64,000 nucleotides of DNA from Brevundimonas sp. (GCF_013912005.1 NZ_JACESB010000003.1:124001-188000); one strand, 5' to 3'. Shown: positions 48,831 through 59,510, counted from the first letter of the stretch. Translations and numbers: made by a program. Notes: generated by a model from the letters alone, not told the origin.

Positions 48831-49705
48831 CGCGTCGGCGCCGGCGTATCGCCGGAATAGTCGTAGAAGCCGCGGCCGGACTTGCGTCCCAGCCAGCCCG
48901 CCTCGACGTACTTCACCAGCAGCGGGCAGGGCCGGTACTTGGAATCCGCCAGGCCGTCGTACAGCACGTTCATGATCGCCAGCACCACGTCCAGGCCCAT
49001 GAAGTCGGCCAGCTCCAGCGGCCCCATCGGGTGGTTGGCGCCCAGCTTCAGCGCCTTGTCGATCGAGGCGACGTTCCCGACCCCCTCGTAGAGGGTGTAG
49101 ATCGCCTCGTTGATCATCGGCACGAGGATGCGGTTGACGATGAAGGCCGGGAAATCCTCGGCGTTGGTGGTGGTCTTGCCCAGCGACTCGGCGAAGGCGA
49201 CGGCCGCCTCATAGGTGGCCGCCGAGGTGGCGATGCCGCGCACGATCTCGACCAGCTTCATCACCGGCGCCGGCTTCATGAAGTGCAGGCCGATGAAGCG
49301 GTCCGGCCGGTCGGTGGCCGAGGCCAGCCGGGTGATGGAGATCGAGGAGGTGTTCGAGGCCAGCAGGGTGTCGGGACCGAGCAGCGGCGTCAGCTCGGCG
49401 AGGATCGACTTCTTGACCGCCTCGTCCTCGACCGCGGCCTCGATGATCAGGTCGGCCCGCGCCGCCTCGGCCAGGGTCGGGACCGCCCGGATGCGTCCCA
49501 GCGCGGCGTCGGCCGCCGCCTGCGGCATCAGCTCGCGCCCCGCCTGTCGGGCGAGGCTGGCGGCGATCGCCCCCAGCGCCTGCTGGGGCCGGTCGGCGGC
49601 GGAGTCGTAGAGGAGCACGTCGTAGCCGCCGGTCGCCACGGTCTGGGCGATCCCCGCGCCCATCTGGCCCGCGCCGACAATGGCGACTGTGTGGATGGTG
49701 GTCAT
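48827..49705 (-). CDS. 3-hydroxybutyryl-CoA dehydrogenase
   Basis: A 292-aa NAD-dependent short-chain 3-hydroxyacyl-CoA dehydrogenase. The Rossmann motif is GAGQMGAGIA (11-20), the catalytic His141 lies in LHFMKPAPVMKLVEI with Glu153, and the C-terminal GRKSGRGFYDY is diagnostic of the Hbd/PaaH group. It interconverts acetoacetyl-CoA and 3-hydroxybutyryl-CoA, fitting downstream of glutaryl-CoA, or beside PHA turnover by the PhaZ encoded in this window. Confidence 0.95.
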   Translation of the reverse strand: MTTIHTVAIVGAGQMGAGIAQTVATGGYDVLLYDSAADRPQQALGAIAASLARQAGRELMPQAAADAALGRIRAVPTLAEAARADLIIEAAVEDEAVKKSILAELTPLLGPDTLLASNTSSISITRLASATDRPDRFIGLHFMKPAPVMKLVEIVRGIATSAATYEAAVAFAESLGKTTTNAEDFPAFIVNRILVPMINEAIYTLYEGVGNVASIDKALKLGANHPMGPLELADFMGLDVVLAIMNVLYDGLADSKYRPCPLLVKYVEAGWLGRKSGRGFYDYSGDTPAPTR

Positions 49706-49833
49706 GAAGTCCGGATGTCTGCCGGGCCCGCGGGCCCCGTCGCCGGCACCTTAGGCCGCCGGCCGCCGGGGCGCCAAGCCGCGAACGTCGCACGCCGGCG
49801 CGAACCGCCCCGCCGTGGCGCCGCCGCCTCGGA

Positions 49834-50139
49834 TCAGCCCAGCACCGAGATCAGGAAGGGGGCGCTGGTGCGCATGAACAGGATGTTGAGGAACTGGATC
49901 ACCAGGATGGCCACGATCGGGCTGATGTCGATGCCGCCGAGGGTGGGGATCACCCGCCGGAAGGGCGCCAGGATCGGCCCCGTCACCGCATCGAGGAACA
50001 TCGCCAGCTGGCTGACGAACCGGTTGCGATGGTTGACCACGTCGAAGGCGAACAGCCAGCTGAGGATGGCCGAGGCGATGATCAGCCACACCATGAGGCT
50101 GAGAATGGCGTCGACCAGCCAGACGAGGGCGTAACCCAT
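49834..50139 (-). CDS. YggT family membrane protein
   Basis: A 101-aa protein with two hydrophobic hairpins and the YggT/Ycf19 signature: SAILSWLFAFDVVNHRNRFV, then PILAPFRRVIPTLGGIDISP, shown in part. Bacterial members are small inner-membrane proteins linked to osmotic shock and cell division or photosystem assembly in plastids. It stands alone between the dehydrogenase and the tRNA gene. Confidence 0.9.
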   Translation of the reverse strand: MGYALVWLVDAILSLMVWLIIASAILSWLFAFDVVNHRNRFVSQLAMFLDAVTGPILAPFRRVIPTLGGIDISPIVAILVIQFLNILFMRTSAPFLISVLG

Positions 50140-50231
50140 GCAAGGAACTCCGAGGTTTGGCCGCTTCTAGCGCGGACGGCTCCGCTCTCCAAGGATTCGC
50201 GCCGGCCACGCCGGATTCCGCGGCAAGCCCG

Positions 50232-50260
50232 TTGACAGGACCGACGCCCCGCCCCTATGT
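50232..50260 (+). promoter_or_regulatory. Promoter of tRNA-Ala (TTGACA-N17-CTATGT)
   Basis: A consensus -35 TTGACA (50232-50237), 17-base spacer and -10 CTATGT (50255-50260) place transcription start about 33 bases before the tRNA. Confidence 0.8.
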
Positions 50261-50299
50261 CGCGCCCTCGCCTGAACCCGACGTTCCGTCGGACTTTGG

Positions 50300-50373
<74 letters not shown>

Positions 50374-50375
<2 letters not shown>

Positions 50376-50407
50376 TCCTGCTCCGCGCGGACGCGCTTCG
50401 CAGGATG
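50374..50407 (+). terminator. Hairpin after tRNA-Ala
   Basis: CATCCTGC (50374-50381) pairs with GCAGGATG (50400-50407) around an 18-base loop that itself contains short GC pairing. It begins within the CCA end and has no U-run, so it may be a processing or weak termination structure. Confidence 0.4.
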
Positions 50408-50424
50408 AAGGACAGGCGGTATTT

Positions 50425-50703
50425 CTACTGATCTTCGTCGAACCGCCGGTTGACCAGATCGGCCAGCGCCTCGACCGCGGCCGGGGCGTCCGGGCCTTCG
50501 GCCTCGATGCGCACGTCGCAGCCGTTGCCGGCCCCGAGCATGAGCAGGCCCATGATCGACAGGGCGTTCACCGTGACCCCGTCGCGGGTGACGCGGATCT
50601 CGCTCTCGAAGGTGGAGGCCAGCTTGACGAACTTGGCCGAGGCGCGGGCGTGCAGGCCGCGCTGGTTGCAGATGCCGACGACGGCGGAGGCGGAAGCGCT
50701 CAT
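50425..50703 (-). CDS. HPr-like phosphocarrier protein
   Basis: A 92-aa PTS phosphocarrier. The phospho-histidine is His18 in NQRGLHARAS and the regulatory serine site is Ser49 in NALSIMGLLMLGAG. In alphaproteobacteria this protein belongs to a regulatory rather than sugar-transporting PTS, receiving phosphate from EINtr and interacting with HprK. Its ATG overlaps the EIIA stop by four bases. Last gene of the chvIG operon. Confidence 0.94.
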   Translation of the reverse strand: MSASASAVVGICNQRGLHARASAKFVKLASTFESEIRVTRDGVTVNALSIMGLLMLGAGNGCDVRIEAEGPDAPAAVEALADLVNRRFDEDQ

Positions 50704-51104
50704 TTCTCGCCCTGCAACACCCAGCTGGCGACCGAGATGTACTTGCGGCCGGCGTCCTGGGCGTGGGCCACGCAGACGTCCAGCGGCTCGCGCGTGCGCA
50801 CGCTGGCCAGCTTGATCAGCATCGGCAGGTTCAGCCCGGCGATGACCTCGGCGCGGGTCTCCTCCATCACCGAGATGGCGAGATTGGAGGGCGTGCCCCC
50901 GAACATGTCGGTGAGCAGGATCACCCCGTCGCCGTCGTCGACGGCGCGGGCCGCGTCGACGATGTCGCGCCGCCGGCGCTCCATGTCGTCCTCGGGCCCG
51001 ATGCAGATGGCGGCGACCCCGCGCTGCGGGCCCACCACGTGCTCCATGGCCGAGAGGAATTCCGAGGCCAGTCCCCCGTGGGTGACGATCACCAGCCCGA
51101 TCAT
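50700..51104 (-). CDS. PTS EIIA component, mannose type
   Basis: A 134-aa EIIA-Man domain protein with active-site His9 in IVTHGGLASEF and the DMFGGTPSNLA segment of the family. It lacks EIIB and EIIC partners, as usual for the regulatory PTS of alphaproteobacteria. The ATG at 51104 gives the family start MIGLVIVTHGG; the open frame continues 25 codons upstream without support. It lies between hprK and HPr. Confidence 0.94.
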   Translation of the reverse strand: MIGLVIVTHGGLASEFLSAMEHVVGPQRGVAAICIGPEDDMERRRRDIVDAARAVDDGDGVILLTDMFGGTPSNLAISVMEETRAEVIAGLNLPMLIKLASVRTREPLDVCVAHAQDAGRKYISVASWVLQGEK

Positions 51105-51191
51105 GAAGGCTTCACCAAGACTCGCGCCCCCGCGTCCGGCCGCCCGCAGGCGCGCCGCAAGCCGCGCGGAATAGCCCAAAGCCGCGCCGGG

Positions 51192-51617
51192 TTAAAGCCG
51201 CCCCACGGCCGTCGCGACCTTTTCGACCGCCGAGGCCTCGCGCGGGTCGAGCCGCAGCCACGGCGTGGACACCCCGGCGAATTCCCGGAACGCCGCCTCC
51301 GGCAGGCGCTCGACCTCCCCTGTCGTCAGCTCGACCCCCAGGACGACGCGGGCGACGCGCAGGCCGGCGGCCGGGACGATGCCGAGGCCGCGCACCTCCA
51401 TCCGCCCGGCGATGGTCTCCGGCGGAGCGGCCCAGAGGCGGCCGCCGGAACCGAACAGGTGCACATAGTCGTCGCCGACCAGCCGCCAGCCGCGGCCGAG
51501 CAGCCGCAGCGCCAGATCGCTCTTGCCCGCGCCGGGCCGGCCGGTGATCAGCACCGCCCGCCAGAGGCCGCCGGCGCCCGGCGCCGCAACGGCGGTGGCG
51601 TGGACGGGCGCGCTCAC
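51192..51617 (-). CDS. hprK: HPr kinase/phosphorylase, short alphaproteobacterial form
   Basis: A 141-aa protein containing only the kinase domain. Walker A is GRPGAGKS at 26-33, and GDDYVHLF and RGLGIV are conserved HprK segments. The long N-terminal domain of Firmicutes HprK is absent, as in other alphaproteobacteria, where HprK phosphorylates HPr on serine and is linked to ChvIG. Its GTG start overlaps the chvG stop (GTGA). Confidence 0.93.
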   Translation of the reverse strand: MSAPVHATAVAAPGAGGLWRAVLITGRPGAGKSDLALRLLGRGWRLVGDDYVHLFGSGGRLWAAPPETIAGRMEVRGLGIVPAAGLRVARVVLGVELTTGEVERLPEAAFREFAGVSTPWLRLDPREASAVEKVATAVGRL

Positions 51618-53236
51618 GGACGCCGGGCGGTCGCGGCGGGCAGGGCCACCTCAAGCCGCGCCCCGGCGACGCCGCCGTCCGGACCGGTCCGGTTCTCCGC
51701 CCAGACCCGGCCGCCGTGCGCCTCGACGATCTGACGGACGATCGACAGGCCGAGGCCCGAGTTGGTCCCGAAGGCCGCGCCGCGCGGGCGCGAGGTGTAG
51801 AAACGCTCGAAGATGGTCTCGAGGTTGTCGGGCGGGACGCCCGGTCCGTCGTCCTCGACCCGCACATGGACGCGGGCGGTACCGTCTTGCTCCTCGCGGA
51901 ACAGGCTGACCCGGACCGTCCCGTCGGGCGGGCTGAAGGAACGGGCGTTGTCGATCAGGTTGCGGAACACCTGGCCGAGCGGGCCGTCGCGGCCGTTGAC
52001 CAGCGCCGGGCCGCCGGCGGGCTGGAACACCACCCGCGCCTCGCCCGGCTTGGCCCCGGCCTCGTAGACGCCGACGATCTCGCCCAGCAGCACGCCGAGG
52101 TCGATGGGGCGGGGCCGGTCGCGGTTCAGTTCGGCGTCGAGACGCGAGGCGTTCGAGATGTCGGTGATGAGGCGATCCAGCCGGCGCACGTCCTGCTGCA
52201 GAAGGGCGGTCAGCTTCTCCCGCTGCGCCTCGGTCTTGACCAGCGGCAGGGTCTCGAGCGCCGAGCGGATCGAGGTCAGGGGGTTCTTGATCTCGTGCGA
52301 GACGTCGGCGGCGAAGGCCTCGATGGCGTCCATCCGGTCCGACAGGGCCGCGGTCATGGTCTCGAGCGAGCGGGCGAGGTCGCCGATCTCGTCCTTGCGG
52401 CTCTCGAGGTCGGGCAGGGAGATGGCGCGCGCCCGCTGCAGGCGCACCTCGTCGGCCGCCGCCGACAGGCGCATGACCGGCCGGGCCACGAACAGGTGCA
52501 TCAGCAGCGAGCCGAGCAGGTTCACCGCCAGGGCGACGAGGGCGAAGGGCATCAGGGCCCGGCGCTGGGCGGCGAGGGTCTCGTCAACGTCCCCGGCCTC
52601 CAGCGTCAGCACGCCCAGCACCTGGCGGACGTGGCGGACTGGCAGGGAGACCGACACCACCCGGTCGCCGGTCTCGGAGGTGCGTACGGTCGCCTGCGGC
52701 TCGCCATCCAGGGCGCCCCGGATCTCCTCCGACAGCGCCGCCTCGGCCCGCTGCAGCGCGATCGTGTCGGCTTCCACGTCCCGCTCCGGGGCCGACGACC
52801 CGGCCGGCCGCGCCGGCGGCAGAGGCCCGCCGGGAATGGCCTCGGTGACCCGGTAGCTGTCGGCGACCACCGTGCCGTCGATGCCGAACAGGCGCGCCCG
52901 CTGCCCTTCCGGAATGATCACGTCGACGAACAGCTTGCTGGCGGCGATCTCGTCGAACGAGGGCTGGGGCTCGCCCTGGGTCACGCCGCGCTCGGCCAGC
53001 ACCTGGGCGAGGATTTCGCCCTCGGCCTTCAGCGTCTCCTGCCGCGCCTCGATCAGGCCGCGGGTCCACTCGTTCAGCGCCAGGGCGCCGACGAACAGGA
53101 TCAGCAGGCTGAGCAGGTTGAGGGCGAGGATCAGGCCGCCGAGCCGCGACCCGCCGAACCGTCGCGGCCGGCGGGGGCTTTCGTCTCCGCCCGGACCGGA
53201 CGGCTCAGCTCTCGCGGTAGCGGTAGCCGACGCCAT
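51614..53236 (-). CDS. chvG: Envelope-sensing histidine kinase ChvG
   Basis: A 540-aa sensor kinase. Two membrane helices (about 33-54 and 227-250) enclose the periplasmic stimulus-sensing domain of the ChvG/ExoS family. A HAMP region ([15 protein letters not shown]) follows, then the H box [12 protein letters not shown] with His314, the N box [10 protein letters not shown], the G1 box DDGPGV and the G2 box NSGLGLSI. The family senses acid and cell-wall stress. The ATG at 53236 overlaps chvI by 32 bases; the frame is open further upstream but that would run through chvI. Confidence 0.93.
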   Translation of the reverse strand: MASATATARAEPSGPGGDESPRRPRRFGGSRLGGLILALNLLSLLILFVGALALNEWTRGLIEARQETLKAEGEILAQVLAERGVTQGEPQPSFDEIAASKLFVDVIIPEGQRARLFGIDGTVVADSYRVTEAIPGGPLPPARPAGSSAPERDVEADTIALQRAEAALSEEIRGALDGEPQATVRTSETGDRVVSVSLPVRHVRQVLGVLTLEAGDVDETLAAQRRALMPFALVALAVNLLGSLLMHLFVARPVMRLSAAADEVRLQRARAISLPDLESRKDEIGDLARSLETMTAALSDRMDAIEAFAADVSHEIKNPLTSIRSALETLPLVKTEAQREKLTALLQQDVRRLDRLITDISNASRLDAELNRDRPRPIDLGVLLGEIVGVYEAGAKPGEARVVFQPAGGPALVNGRDGPLGQVFRNLIDNARSFSPPDGTVRVSLFREEQDGTARVHVRVEDDGPGVPPDNLETIFERFYTSRPRGAAFGTNSGLGLSIVRQIVEAHGGRVWAENRTGPDGGVAGARLEVALPAATARRP

Positions 53237-53912
53237 ACAGGGTCTCGATGGCGTCGAACTCGGGATCGACGACCCGGAACTTCTTGCGCATCCGCTTGAC
53301 GTGGCTGTCGATGGTGCGGTCGTCGACATAGACCTGGTCGTCGTAGGCGGCGTCCATCAGGTTGTCGCGGCTCTTCACGAAGCCGGGACGCTGGGCCAGC
53401 GCCTGCAACAGCAGGAATTCGGTGACGGTCAACTTCACCGGGCGGCCGTCCCAGGTGCACTCGTGCCGGGCCGGATCCATCGTCAGCTTGCCGCGCTTGA
53501 TCGCCTTGTTCGAGCCGTCGGCCGCGGCGGCCTCGGCGTCGCCGCCGTCGGCGCCGGTGCGGCGCAGCAGCGCCTTCACCCGCTCGATCAGCAGGCGCTG
53601 GCTGAACGGCTTGTGGATGTAGTCGTCGGCGCCGAGGTTGAAGCCGAGGATCTCGTCGATCTCCTCGTCCTTGGAGGTCAGCATGATCACCGGCAGGGTG
53701 GAGGTCTGGCGCAGCCGGCGCAGCACCTCCATGCCGTCCATGCGCGGCATCTTCACGTCGAGAATGGCGAGGTCGGGGGGCGAGGTCTCGAGCGCCTCCA
53801 GGCCCGAGGCGCCGTCGTGATAGGCGGTGATCTTGTGGCCATGGCTCTCCAGCGCCAGCGACACGGAGGCGACGATGTTCTCGTCGTCGTCGACCAGGGT
53901 GATGTTGGCCAA
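53205..53912 (-). CDS. chvI: Response regulator ChvI
   Basis: A 235-aa OmpR-family regulator. The receiver has the acidic pocket in [11 protein letters not shown], phospho-acceptor Asp52 in [12 protein letters not shown] and the switch lysine in DDYIHKPFS. The winged-helix domain has [20 protein letters not shown], shown in part, and [21 protein letters not shown] start at 53912 is chosen because AAGGAGA stands five bases upstream and it gives the ChvI N-terminus [10 protein letters not shown]; the open frame extends 26 codons more. It heads the operon with chvG, hprK, EIIA and HPr. Confidence 0.94.
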   Translation of the reverse strand: MANITLVDDDENIVASVSLALESHGHKITAYHDGASGLEALETSPPDLAILDVKMPRMDGMEVLRRLRQTSTLPVIMLTSKDEEIDEILGFNLGADDYIHKPFSQRLLIERVKALLRRTGADGGDAEAAAADGSNKAIKRGKLTMDPARHECTWDGRPVKLTVTEFLLLQALAQRPGFVKSRDNLMDAAYDDQVYVDDRTIDSHVKRMRKKFRVVDPEFDAIETLYGVGYRYRES

Positions 53913-54090
53913 GGGCGTCTCCTTGCAGGGCTCGTCGTCCACGACAGCAACGCGCGGCAAGCGTAACCGTTCTATGCGATCGCGGTGCAATTACGGCGGG
54001 AAACATGGGCCGCCGGGCCCGGATTGGCAACGAAACCCGACCTTAAAGGTCTCCGGGGCATGATGGGCGCTCAATCAGTGCGAGCGTTCC

Positions 54091-55809
54091 ATGGCCGGCC
54101 CCGTCCACTACGAAGTCTACATCCGCAAGACGGCTCCGGCCCCCTGGGCGCTCCAGATGGCGACGGAGGATCGCGCGCACGCGATCCAGAGCGCCGAGGA
54201 GATGCTCGCCGACAAACGCGCGGTCGCCGTCCGGGTCACCAAGGAGACGCTCGACCCGGACACGATGGAGTTCAACAGCCTGACGGTGCTGACCCGCGGC
54301 GCGCCCGAGGCGCCGCGCAAGCGGGCGGTCGCCGACGACCAGGCCGGCCCGCGCTGCAACACGCCCCAGGACCTGTATGTCGCCGCGGCCCGCGAGACGG
54401 TGAGCCGGGTGCTGGAGGACTGGCTGCAGCGGCAGGGCGTCACCGCCTTCGAACTCCTGCACCGGCCGGACCTCGCCGAAAAGCTCGACGCGTCGGGCGT
54501 GGAGCTGCAGCACGCCGTGCAGAAGGTGGCGGTGCCGGAGAGCCAGGCCGTCGGCCAGCCCGTTCACGAGCTCGTCCGCCATTACCAGCGCCTCGCCGAC
54601 GCGGCGGTCGAGCGGCTCGTCTCGGCCGGCCGGCGGAACCGCTTCCCCGATCTCGCCCACCATTCGCTCGCCGACCTCGCCCACCGTCTCGACGGCCAGC
54701 CGGAACGCGCCTTCATCATGGGCGGCATCATCGCCGGGGCGCTGAAGGGCGTCCGCGGCGGTCGCGCGCGGCTCGACCGGCTGATGGATCTCGCCGACCG
54801 GGCGCCGATGGACGGCCAGCCCCGCGCCCTCGTCCTCGTCGCCATCGAGCAGCTGCTGTGCGAGATGCTCGCCGCCCGCACCAGCCTGGCGGAGGTGCTC
54901 GGCCCGTCGCTGGACCAGGGCGCGTCCCTGGCGGCCGTGGTGCGCATGGTCGCGCCCCGCGAGGTCGAGGCCCTCGTGCGGCAGGACCCGAAGATGGCGC
55001 TGCAGGTGCCCGCGGTGGACGGCCCCGCCGCCCGCCTCGGCGAGCGTATCCAGGCCGGGGAGTTCCCCCTCCTGTCCGCGGCGCTCGCCCGCATGGTTCT
55101 GCGCGAACTGATGAGCCCGCGCCGGCTGCGGCCCAACGACGCCGCCGGGGAGATCGACATCCTGCGCACCCTGGCCATGACCCTGACGGCCACGGCCGGA
55201 CGGCTGCTGACGCTCGAGGAGGTGCAGTCGGCCTTCAACGAGCGCTCCAAGTCGCTGGTCACGGCCGACTTCGTCGCCGCCTATGTGAAGTCCTGCAGCA
55301 CCGTGCTGTGCGAGGCGGAATCCCTGACCCGGCTGTGCGAGAACGTCACCGGGACCGCCAACAAGCGGTCGGCGGCGCGCTGGCTGTCGGCCTGCGTCGG
55401 CTCCCTCCGGTTCGAGACCGAGATGCGCGGCCAGAGCGCGACCCAGACCCCGGCCCAGAAGCTGGGCGTGCTGGCGTCGCTGCAGAGGGCCGTCCGGAGC
55501 TGCAGCCTGGCCGAACGCGACGAAACCGAGATCGCCGCGGCCATCGGAACCGTCGGCGGGGCGGTCGAGGCGGACGCCCGCATCGTGGCCATGCTGGCGC
55601 GGTCCCCCGCGCCCGCGCCGCAGAAGCTGGCCGTCCTGTTGCGGCTGGCCGCGGGCGAGACCGCCCCGCTGGGCCCGGCGGCCGATCGCGCCAAGGCCGA
55701 GGCCGTCAAGCTGTTCCGCGCGCCGGAGTCCCGCGCGGCCCTGTCGGCCGCGCCGGAGAGCCTCGGCCCGCTGCGCAGCCTGATGCAGGCGGCCGGACTC
55801 GCCGCCTGA
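54091..55809 (+). CDS. Unknown 572-aa helical protein
   Basis: I do not recognise this protein. It has no signal peptide or membrane segment. The first 75 residues (VHYEVYIRKT, WALQMATEDRAHAIQSAEEML) look like a small alpha/beta domain. The rest is almost all helix, rich in Ala, Leu and Arg, with regularly spaced AARE-, LAHR- and LARM-like turns, suggesting a repeat or scaffold fold. Cysteines cluster around residues 405-440 (KSCSTVLCEAESLTRLC). It is divergent from chvI across 178 bp, in the place where pckA stands in many alphaproteobacteria, so ChvI control is possible. Confidence 0.85.
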   Translation: MAGPVHYEVYIRKTAPAPWALQMATEDRAHAIQSAEEMLADKRAVAVRVTKETLDPDTMEFNSLTVLTRGAPEAPRKRAVADDQAGPRCNTPQDLYVAAARETVSRVLEDWLQRQGVTAFELLHRPDLAEKLDASGVELQHAVQKVAVPESQAVGQPVHELVRHYQRLADAAVERLVSAGRRNRFPDLAHHSLADLAHRLDGQPERAFIMGGIIAGALKGVRGGRARLDRLMDLADRAPMDGQPRALVLVAIEQLLCEMLAARTSLAEVLGPSLDQGASLAAVVRMVAPREVEALVRQDPKMALQVPAVDGPAARLGERIQAGEFPLLSAALARMVLRELMSPRRLRPNDAAGEIDILRTLAMTLTATAGRLLTLEEVQSAFNERSKSLVTADFVAAYVKSCSTVLCEAESLTRLCENVTGTANKRSAARWLSACVGSLRFETEMRGQSATQTPAQKLGVLASLQRAVRSCSLAERDETEIAAAIGTVGGAVEADARIVAMLARSPAPAPQKLAVLLRLAAGETAPLGPAADRAKAEAVKLFRAPESRAALSAAPESLGPLRSLMQAAGLAA

Positions 55810-55816
55810 TCCCGGC

Positions 55817-56167
55817 TCAGTCGAAGATGTCGAAGATGTCCATCCGCTTCTTCTTCTTGTAGCGGTAGTCGTCGTCGCGACGACGGTCGTCGCGGTAGCG
55901 GTCGTCGCGATAGCCCTGCCCGCCCCAGGGCTGCGGCGCCGGCTGCTGCGGCGGATACGGCTGCGAAGCCTGCGGCGGATGGGGCTGCGACGCCTGCGCC
56001 GGCGGCGCGCTGGCGCGGCCCTCGGCGGTCGCCGCCTCCATCAGCTTCTCCAGTTCGCCGCGGTCGAGCCAGACGCCGCGGCAGCTCGGGCACATGTCGA
56101 ATTGCACCCCGCCCCGCTCCAGCGTCTGCATGGCGGCGTTGTCGTTCGGGCACATCAGAAGCGGCAT
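55817..56167 (-). CDS. zf-TFIIB domain protein
   Basis: A 116-aa protein. The N-terminal zinc knuckle is CPND (Cys6) and CPSC (Cys26, Cys29) in DMCPSCRGVWLDRGELEKLM; the subgroup often has Asp in place of one Cys. A Pro/Gln-rich middle with short repeats (QASQPHPPQ, QASQPYPPQ) leads to a charged tail of Arg-Asp-Tyr repeats and a Lys4 patch ending DIFDIFD. Function unknown; possibly nucleic-acid binding. The ATG at 56167 gives the family start. It converges on the 572-aa gene. Confidence 0.88.
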   Translation of the reverse strand: MPLLMCPNDNAAMQTLERGGVQFDMCPSCRGVWLDRGELEKLMEAATAEGRASAPPAQASQPHPPQASQPYPPQQPAPQPWGGQGYRDDRYRDDRRRDDDYRYKKKKRMDIFDIFD

Positions 56168-56307
56168 CGTCGTCTCCTCGGGTGTTCGCGGAAGGCTAGG
56201 GCCGGGCGGACCGCGGGCCAAGGCCGCGCGGCGATCGGCCGCGACCGCAACGCCCCGTTAATCGACGCGGCGCACCCTCGGCGGACTCGTGTTCGGAGGG
56301 ACGCGCG

Positions 56308-56685
56308 ATGTCGACCATCCAGACCGGCGCCTATCGCCGCCAGCGGGACCATTTCGAGCCCCAGGACGCGGATCCGCAGGAGCAGCGGCGGCTCCGCGGC
56401 CTGCTCGAGCAAATCGACTACGCCGCCTTCGTCGCCAACCGCGAGGTCATCGGCCAGATGCTGCCGAAGGTGGACGCCGCGGCCTTCCAGCGCCTGGCGG
56501 TGATGACCGCCACCGCACGCGGCAAGTGGGTTGCGGAGGGGCTGCGCCAGTCGGAGTCCGGCGCGCCCTCGACCGTCGACCAGATCGCCCGCCTGACCGC
56601 CGCCCGCACCGCCTACGAGGAGCTGGCGGAGGCCTACGAAGGTCTGCGGCGCATGGTCGAGCGCGGCTACCTCAACCTGCGCTGA
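56308..56685 (+). CDS. Unknown 125-aa protein
   Basis: A small soluble, mostly helical protein without motifs I recognise. The middle (AAAFQRLAVMTATARGKWVA) and the Ala/Glu-rich C-terminal half (TAYEELAEAYEGLRRMVERG) look like helical packing, perhaps a coiled coil. A GGAGGG ribosome-binding site precedes the ATG. It is divergent from the zf-TFIIB gene, and converges on the Pro-rich membrane protein. Confidence 0.75.
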   Translation: MSTIQTGAYRRQRDHFEPQDADPQEQRRLRGLLEQIDYAAFVANREVIGQMLPKVDAAAFQRLAVMTATARGKWVAEGLRQSESGAPSTVDQIARLTAARTAYEELAEAYEGLRRMVERGYLNLR

Positions 56686-57618
56686 TCAGGTCTCGCCGAG
56701 CGGCTGCGGCCGCGTGGCGATCGGCGCGTCGGGATCGACCGGCGGGCGCTCGGCGGCCGTCGGCGGAGGCCCGGCCGGCGTCGCCGGAGGAACCACGACC
56801 ACCGGTTCGGGCGCCTCGACCGACGGAGGGGGCGCCACGACCACGGTCGCCGGCCGGTCCGTTTCGGTCCCGCGCGGCGGCGCGGCGGGTCTTGAGGGCG
56901 GGGCGGCGGCGGCGGTTCGCGGCTCCGCAGCGGGCCGGGCGGGCGCCGGGTCCGCCGCACCGGGCGAGGCGGACGTCGCCGGCATCGGCGCCGGGGTCGG
57001 GGTCGGGGCCGGCTCGACGGGCGCGGCCGCGGCGGGTTCCGGCGCAAGGGGTTCGGCCGGGGCGACGGTCGCCGCCGGGACGGGAGCATCGGCGGCCGAG
57101 GGCGGCGCCTCGTCGGAACGCCCGATCAGCCACCAGCCCCCGAGCGCCGCCGCGAGCACGGCGGCGGCCGCGCCGGCGTAGAGCGGGGCCCGGTTCGGCC
57201 GTGAGGCGCGGCGCGCGGGGGCAGGCGTCGGCTCCGCCGGTGGCGCCGGGAGCTCCGCCGCCGGGACCGGGTCGGCCGCCGGCAGAGGCCGCACCTCGAG
57301 GTCCGATGGCGCCGCCGCCGGGGCGACGTCCGCGAGGGCCGCCGGGCCGGCGGGATTCGCCTCTGCGAGCGGCTCCGGCCGCGGCGCCGGAGCGGCGCGC
57401 GGGATCATGGAGCCGCTGAAGATTCCCGATGCCGACGGGCTCGCCGGCCGGGCGGGGCCGGGCGCCGGCTTCGGCGGCGCGGCGGGCGGCGGACTGGCGG
57501 CACCGCGCGGCAGCGGGCCCGCGCGGAACACCGTCGCGGGCGGCCGGCCCCACTCCACCGGACGGCGGAAGGGCTGCGGCGTTCCGTTCACGCGGGTCTC
57601 GTTGCTGTCGGCCATCAT
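56686..57618 (-). CDS. Ala/Pro-rich single-pass membrane protein
   Basis: A 310-aa low-complexity protein. One hydrophobic helix (APLYAGAAAAVLAAALGGWW, about residues 143-162) preceded by basic residues (RRASRPNR) separates two Pro/Ala-rich halves, so the N-terminal half is likely cytoplasmic and the C-terminal half periplasmic. No catalytic domain is seen. A GGGAGAG site precedes two adjacent ATGs (57618 and 57615); either may be used. The layout is like the protein at 60451-60996. Role unknown. Confidence 0.7.
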   Translation of the reverse strand: MMADSNETRVNGTPQPFRRPVEWGRPPATVFRAGPLPRGAASPPPAAPPKPAPGPARPASPSASGIFSGSMIPRAAPAPRPEPLAEANPAGPAALADVAPAAAPSDLEVRPLPAADPVPAAELPAPPAEPTPAPARRASRPNRAPLYAGAAAAVLAAALGGWWLIGRSDEAPPSAADAPVPAATVAPAEPLAPEPAAAAPVEPAPTPTPAPMPATSASPGAADPAPARPAAEPRTAAAAPPSRPAAPPRGTETDRPATVVVAPPPSVEAPEPVVVVPPATPAGPPPTAAERPPVDPDAPIATRPQPLGET

Positions 57619-57700
57619 CTCTCCCGCGCCGCGGCTGGCGCGCACTCGAACGCCCGGGGCCGCCGAAGGTGGCGACCGATCTGGCCGGTTTCGTGACGCC

Positions 57701-58464
57701 TCAGTTCTTCAGCCGGTAGCCGGTGCGGAAGATCCAGCCGACCACGGCGAGGCAGGCGACGAAGAAGCCCAGCGTCGCCGCGGCGCTGACGGCCAGGCTG
57801 ACGTCGGAGCTTTCGTAGAAGGCCCAGCGGAAGCCGGAGATCAGATAGACCACCGGGTTGAACAGGGTCACGGTCCGCCACGGCTCGGGCAGCATGTCGA
57901 TCGAGTAGAAGGCGCCGCCCAGGAAGGTCAGCGGCGTCACGATCAGCATCGGGATGAACTGCAGCTGTTCGAAATTCTGCGCCCAGACGCCGATGATGAA
58001 GCCGAACAGGCTGAAGGTGGTCGAGATCAGGATCAGGAAGGCCAGCATCCAGAACGGGTGCAGGATCTGCAGCGGCACGAAGAAGGAGGCGGTGGCCAGG
58101 ATGATCAGGCCGAGCGCCGCCGACTTCGTCGCCGCCGCGCCGACATAGGCGATGACGATCTCCAGCGGCGACACCGGCGCCGAGAGCAGCTCGTAGATGG
58201 TGCCGGTGAACTTCGGGAAGTAGATGCCGAAGCTGGCGTTGAAGATCGACTGGGTGAACAGGCTGAGCATGATCAGGCCGGGCACGATGAAGGCGCCGTA
58301 GGCGACCCCGTCGATCTCCGTCATGCGGCTGCCGATGGCCGAGCCGAACACCACGAAGTAGAGCGCCGTGGTGATCACCGGCGTGACCACGGACTGCCAC
58401 AGGGTGCGCAGCGCCCGCGCCATTTCGAAGCGGTAGATGGCCCAGACGCCGTGGCCGTTGAACG

Positions 58465-58468
<4 letters not shown>
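57701..58468 (-). CDS. ABC-2 type transporter permease
   Basis: A 255-aa permease with six hydrophobic helices. It has the ABC-2 family pattern: an N-terminal amphipathic [22 protein letters not shown], shown in part, the conserved [19 protein letters not shown] region, and the [17 protein letters not shown] loop. The ATG at 58468 overlaps the stop of the ATPase gene by four bases, so the two make one exporter for an unknown substrate (lipid, polysaccharide or drug). Confidence 0.93.
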
Positions 58469-59406
<938 letters not shown>

Positions 59407-59510
59407 CCGCGCCCTCCCGAGGTCCACGCCAGATATGCGTCGTCCCGCCGCACCTCAAGGGCGGCGGCGCGCGAGCGGAGCCATATTCGCGGCGGGGTGT
59501 TTGAACCGCC

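Noticed and set aside
53913-53990. A 26-codon longer ChvI
   Set aside because: The upstream ATG lacks a ribosome-binding site, while the TTG has AAGGAGA before it and gives the family N-terminus.
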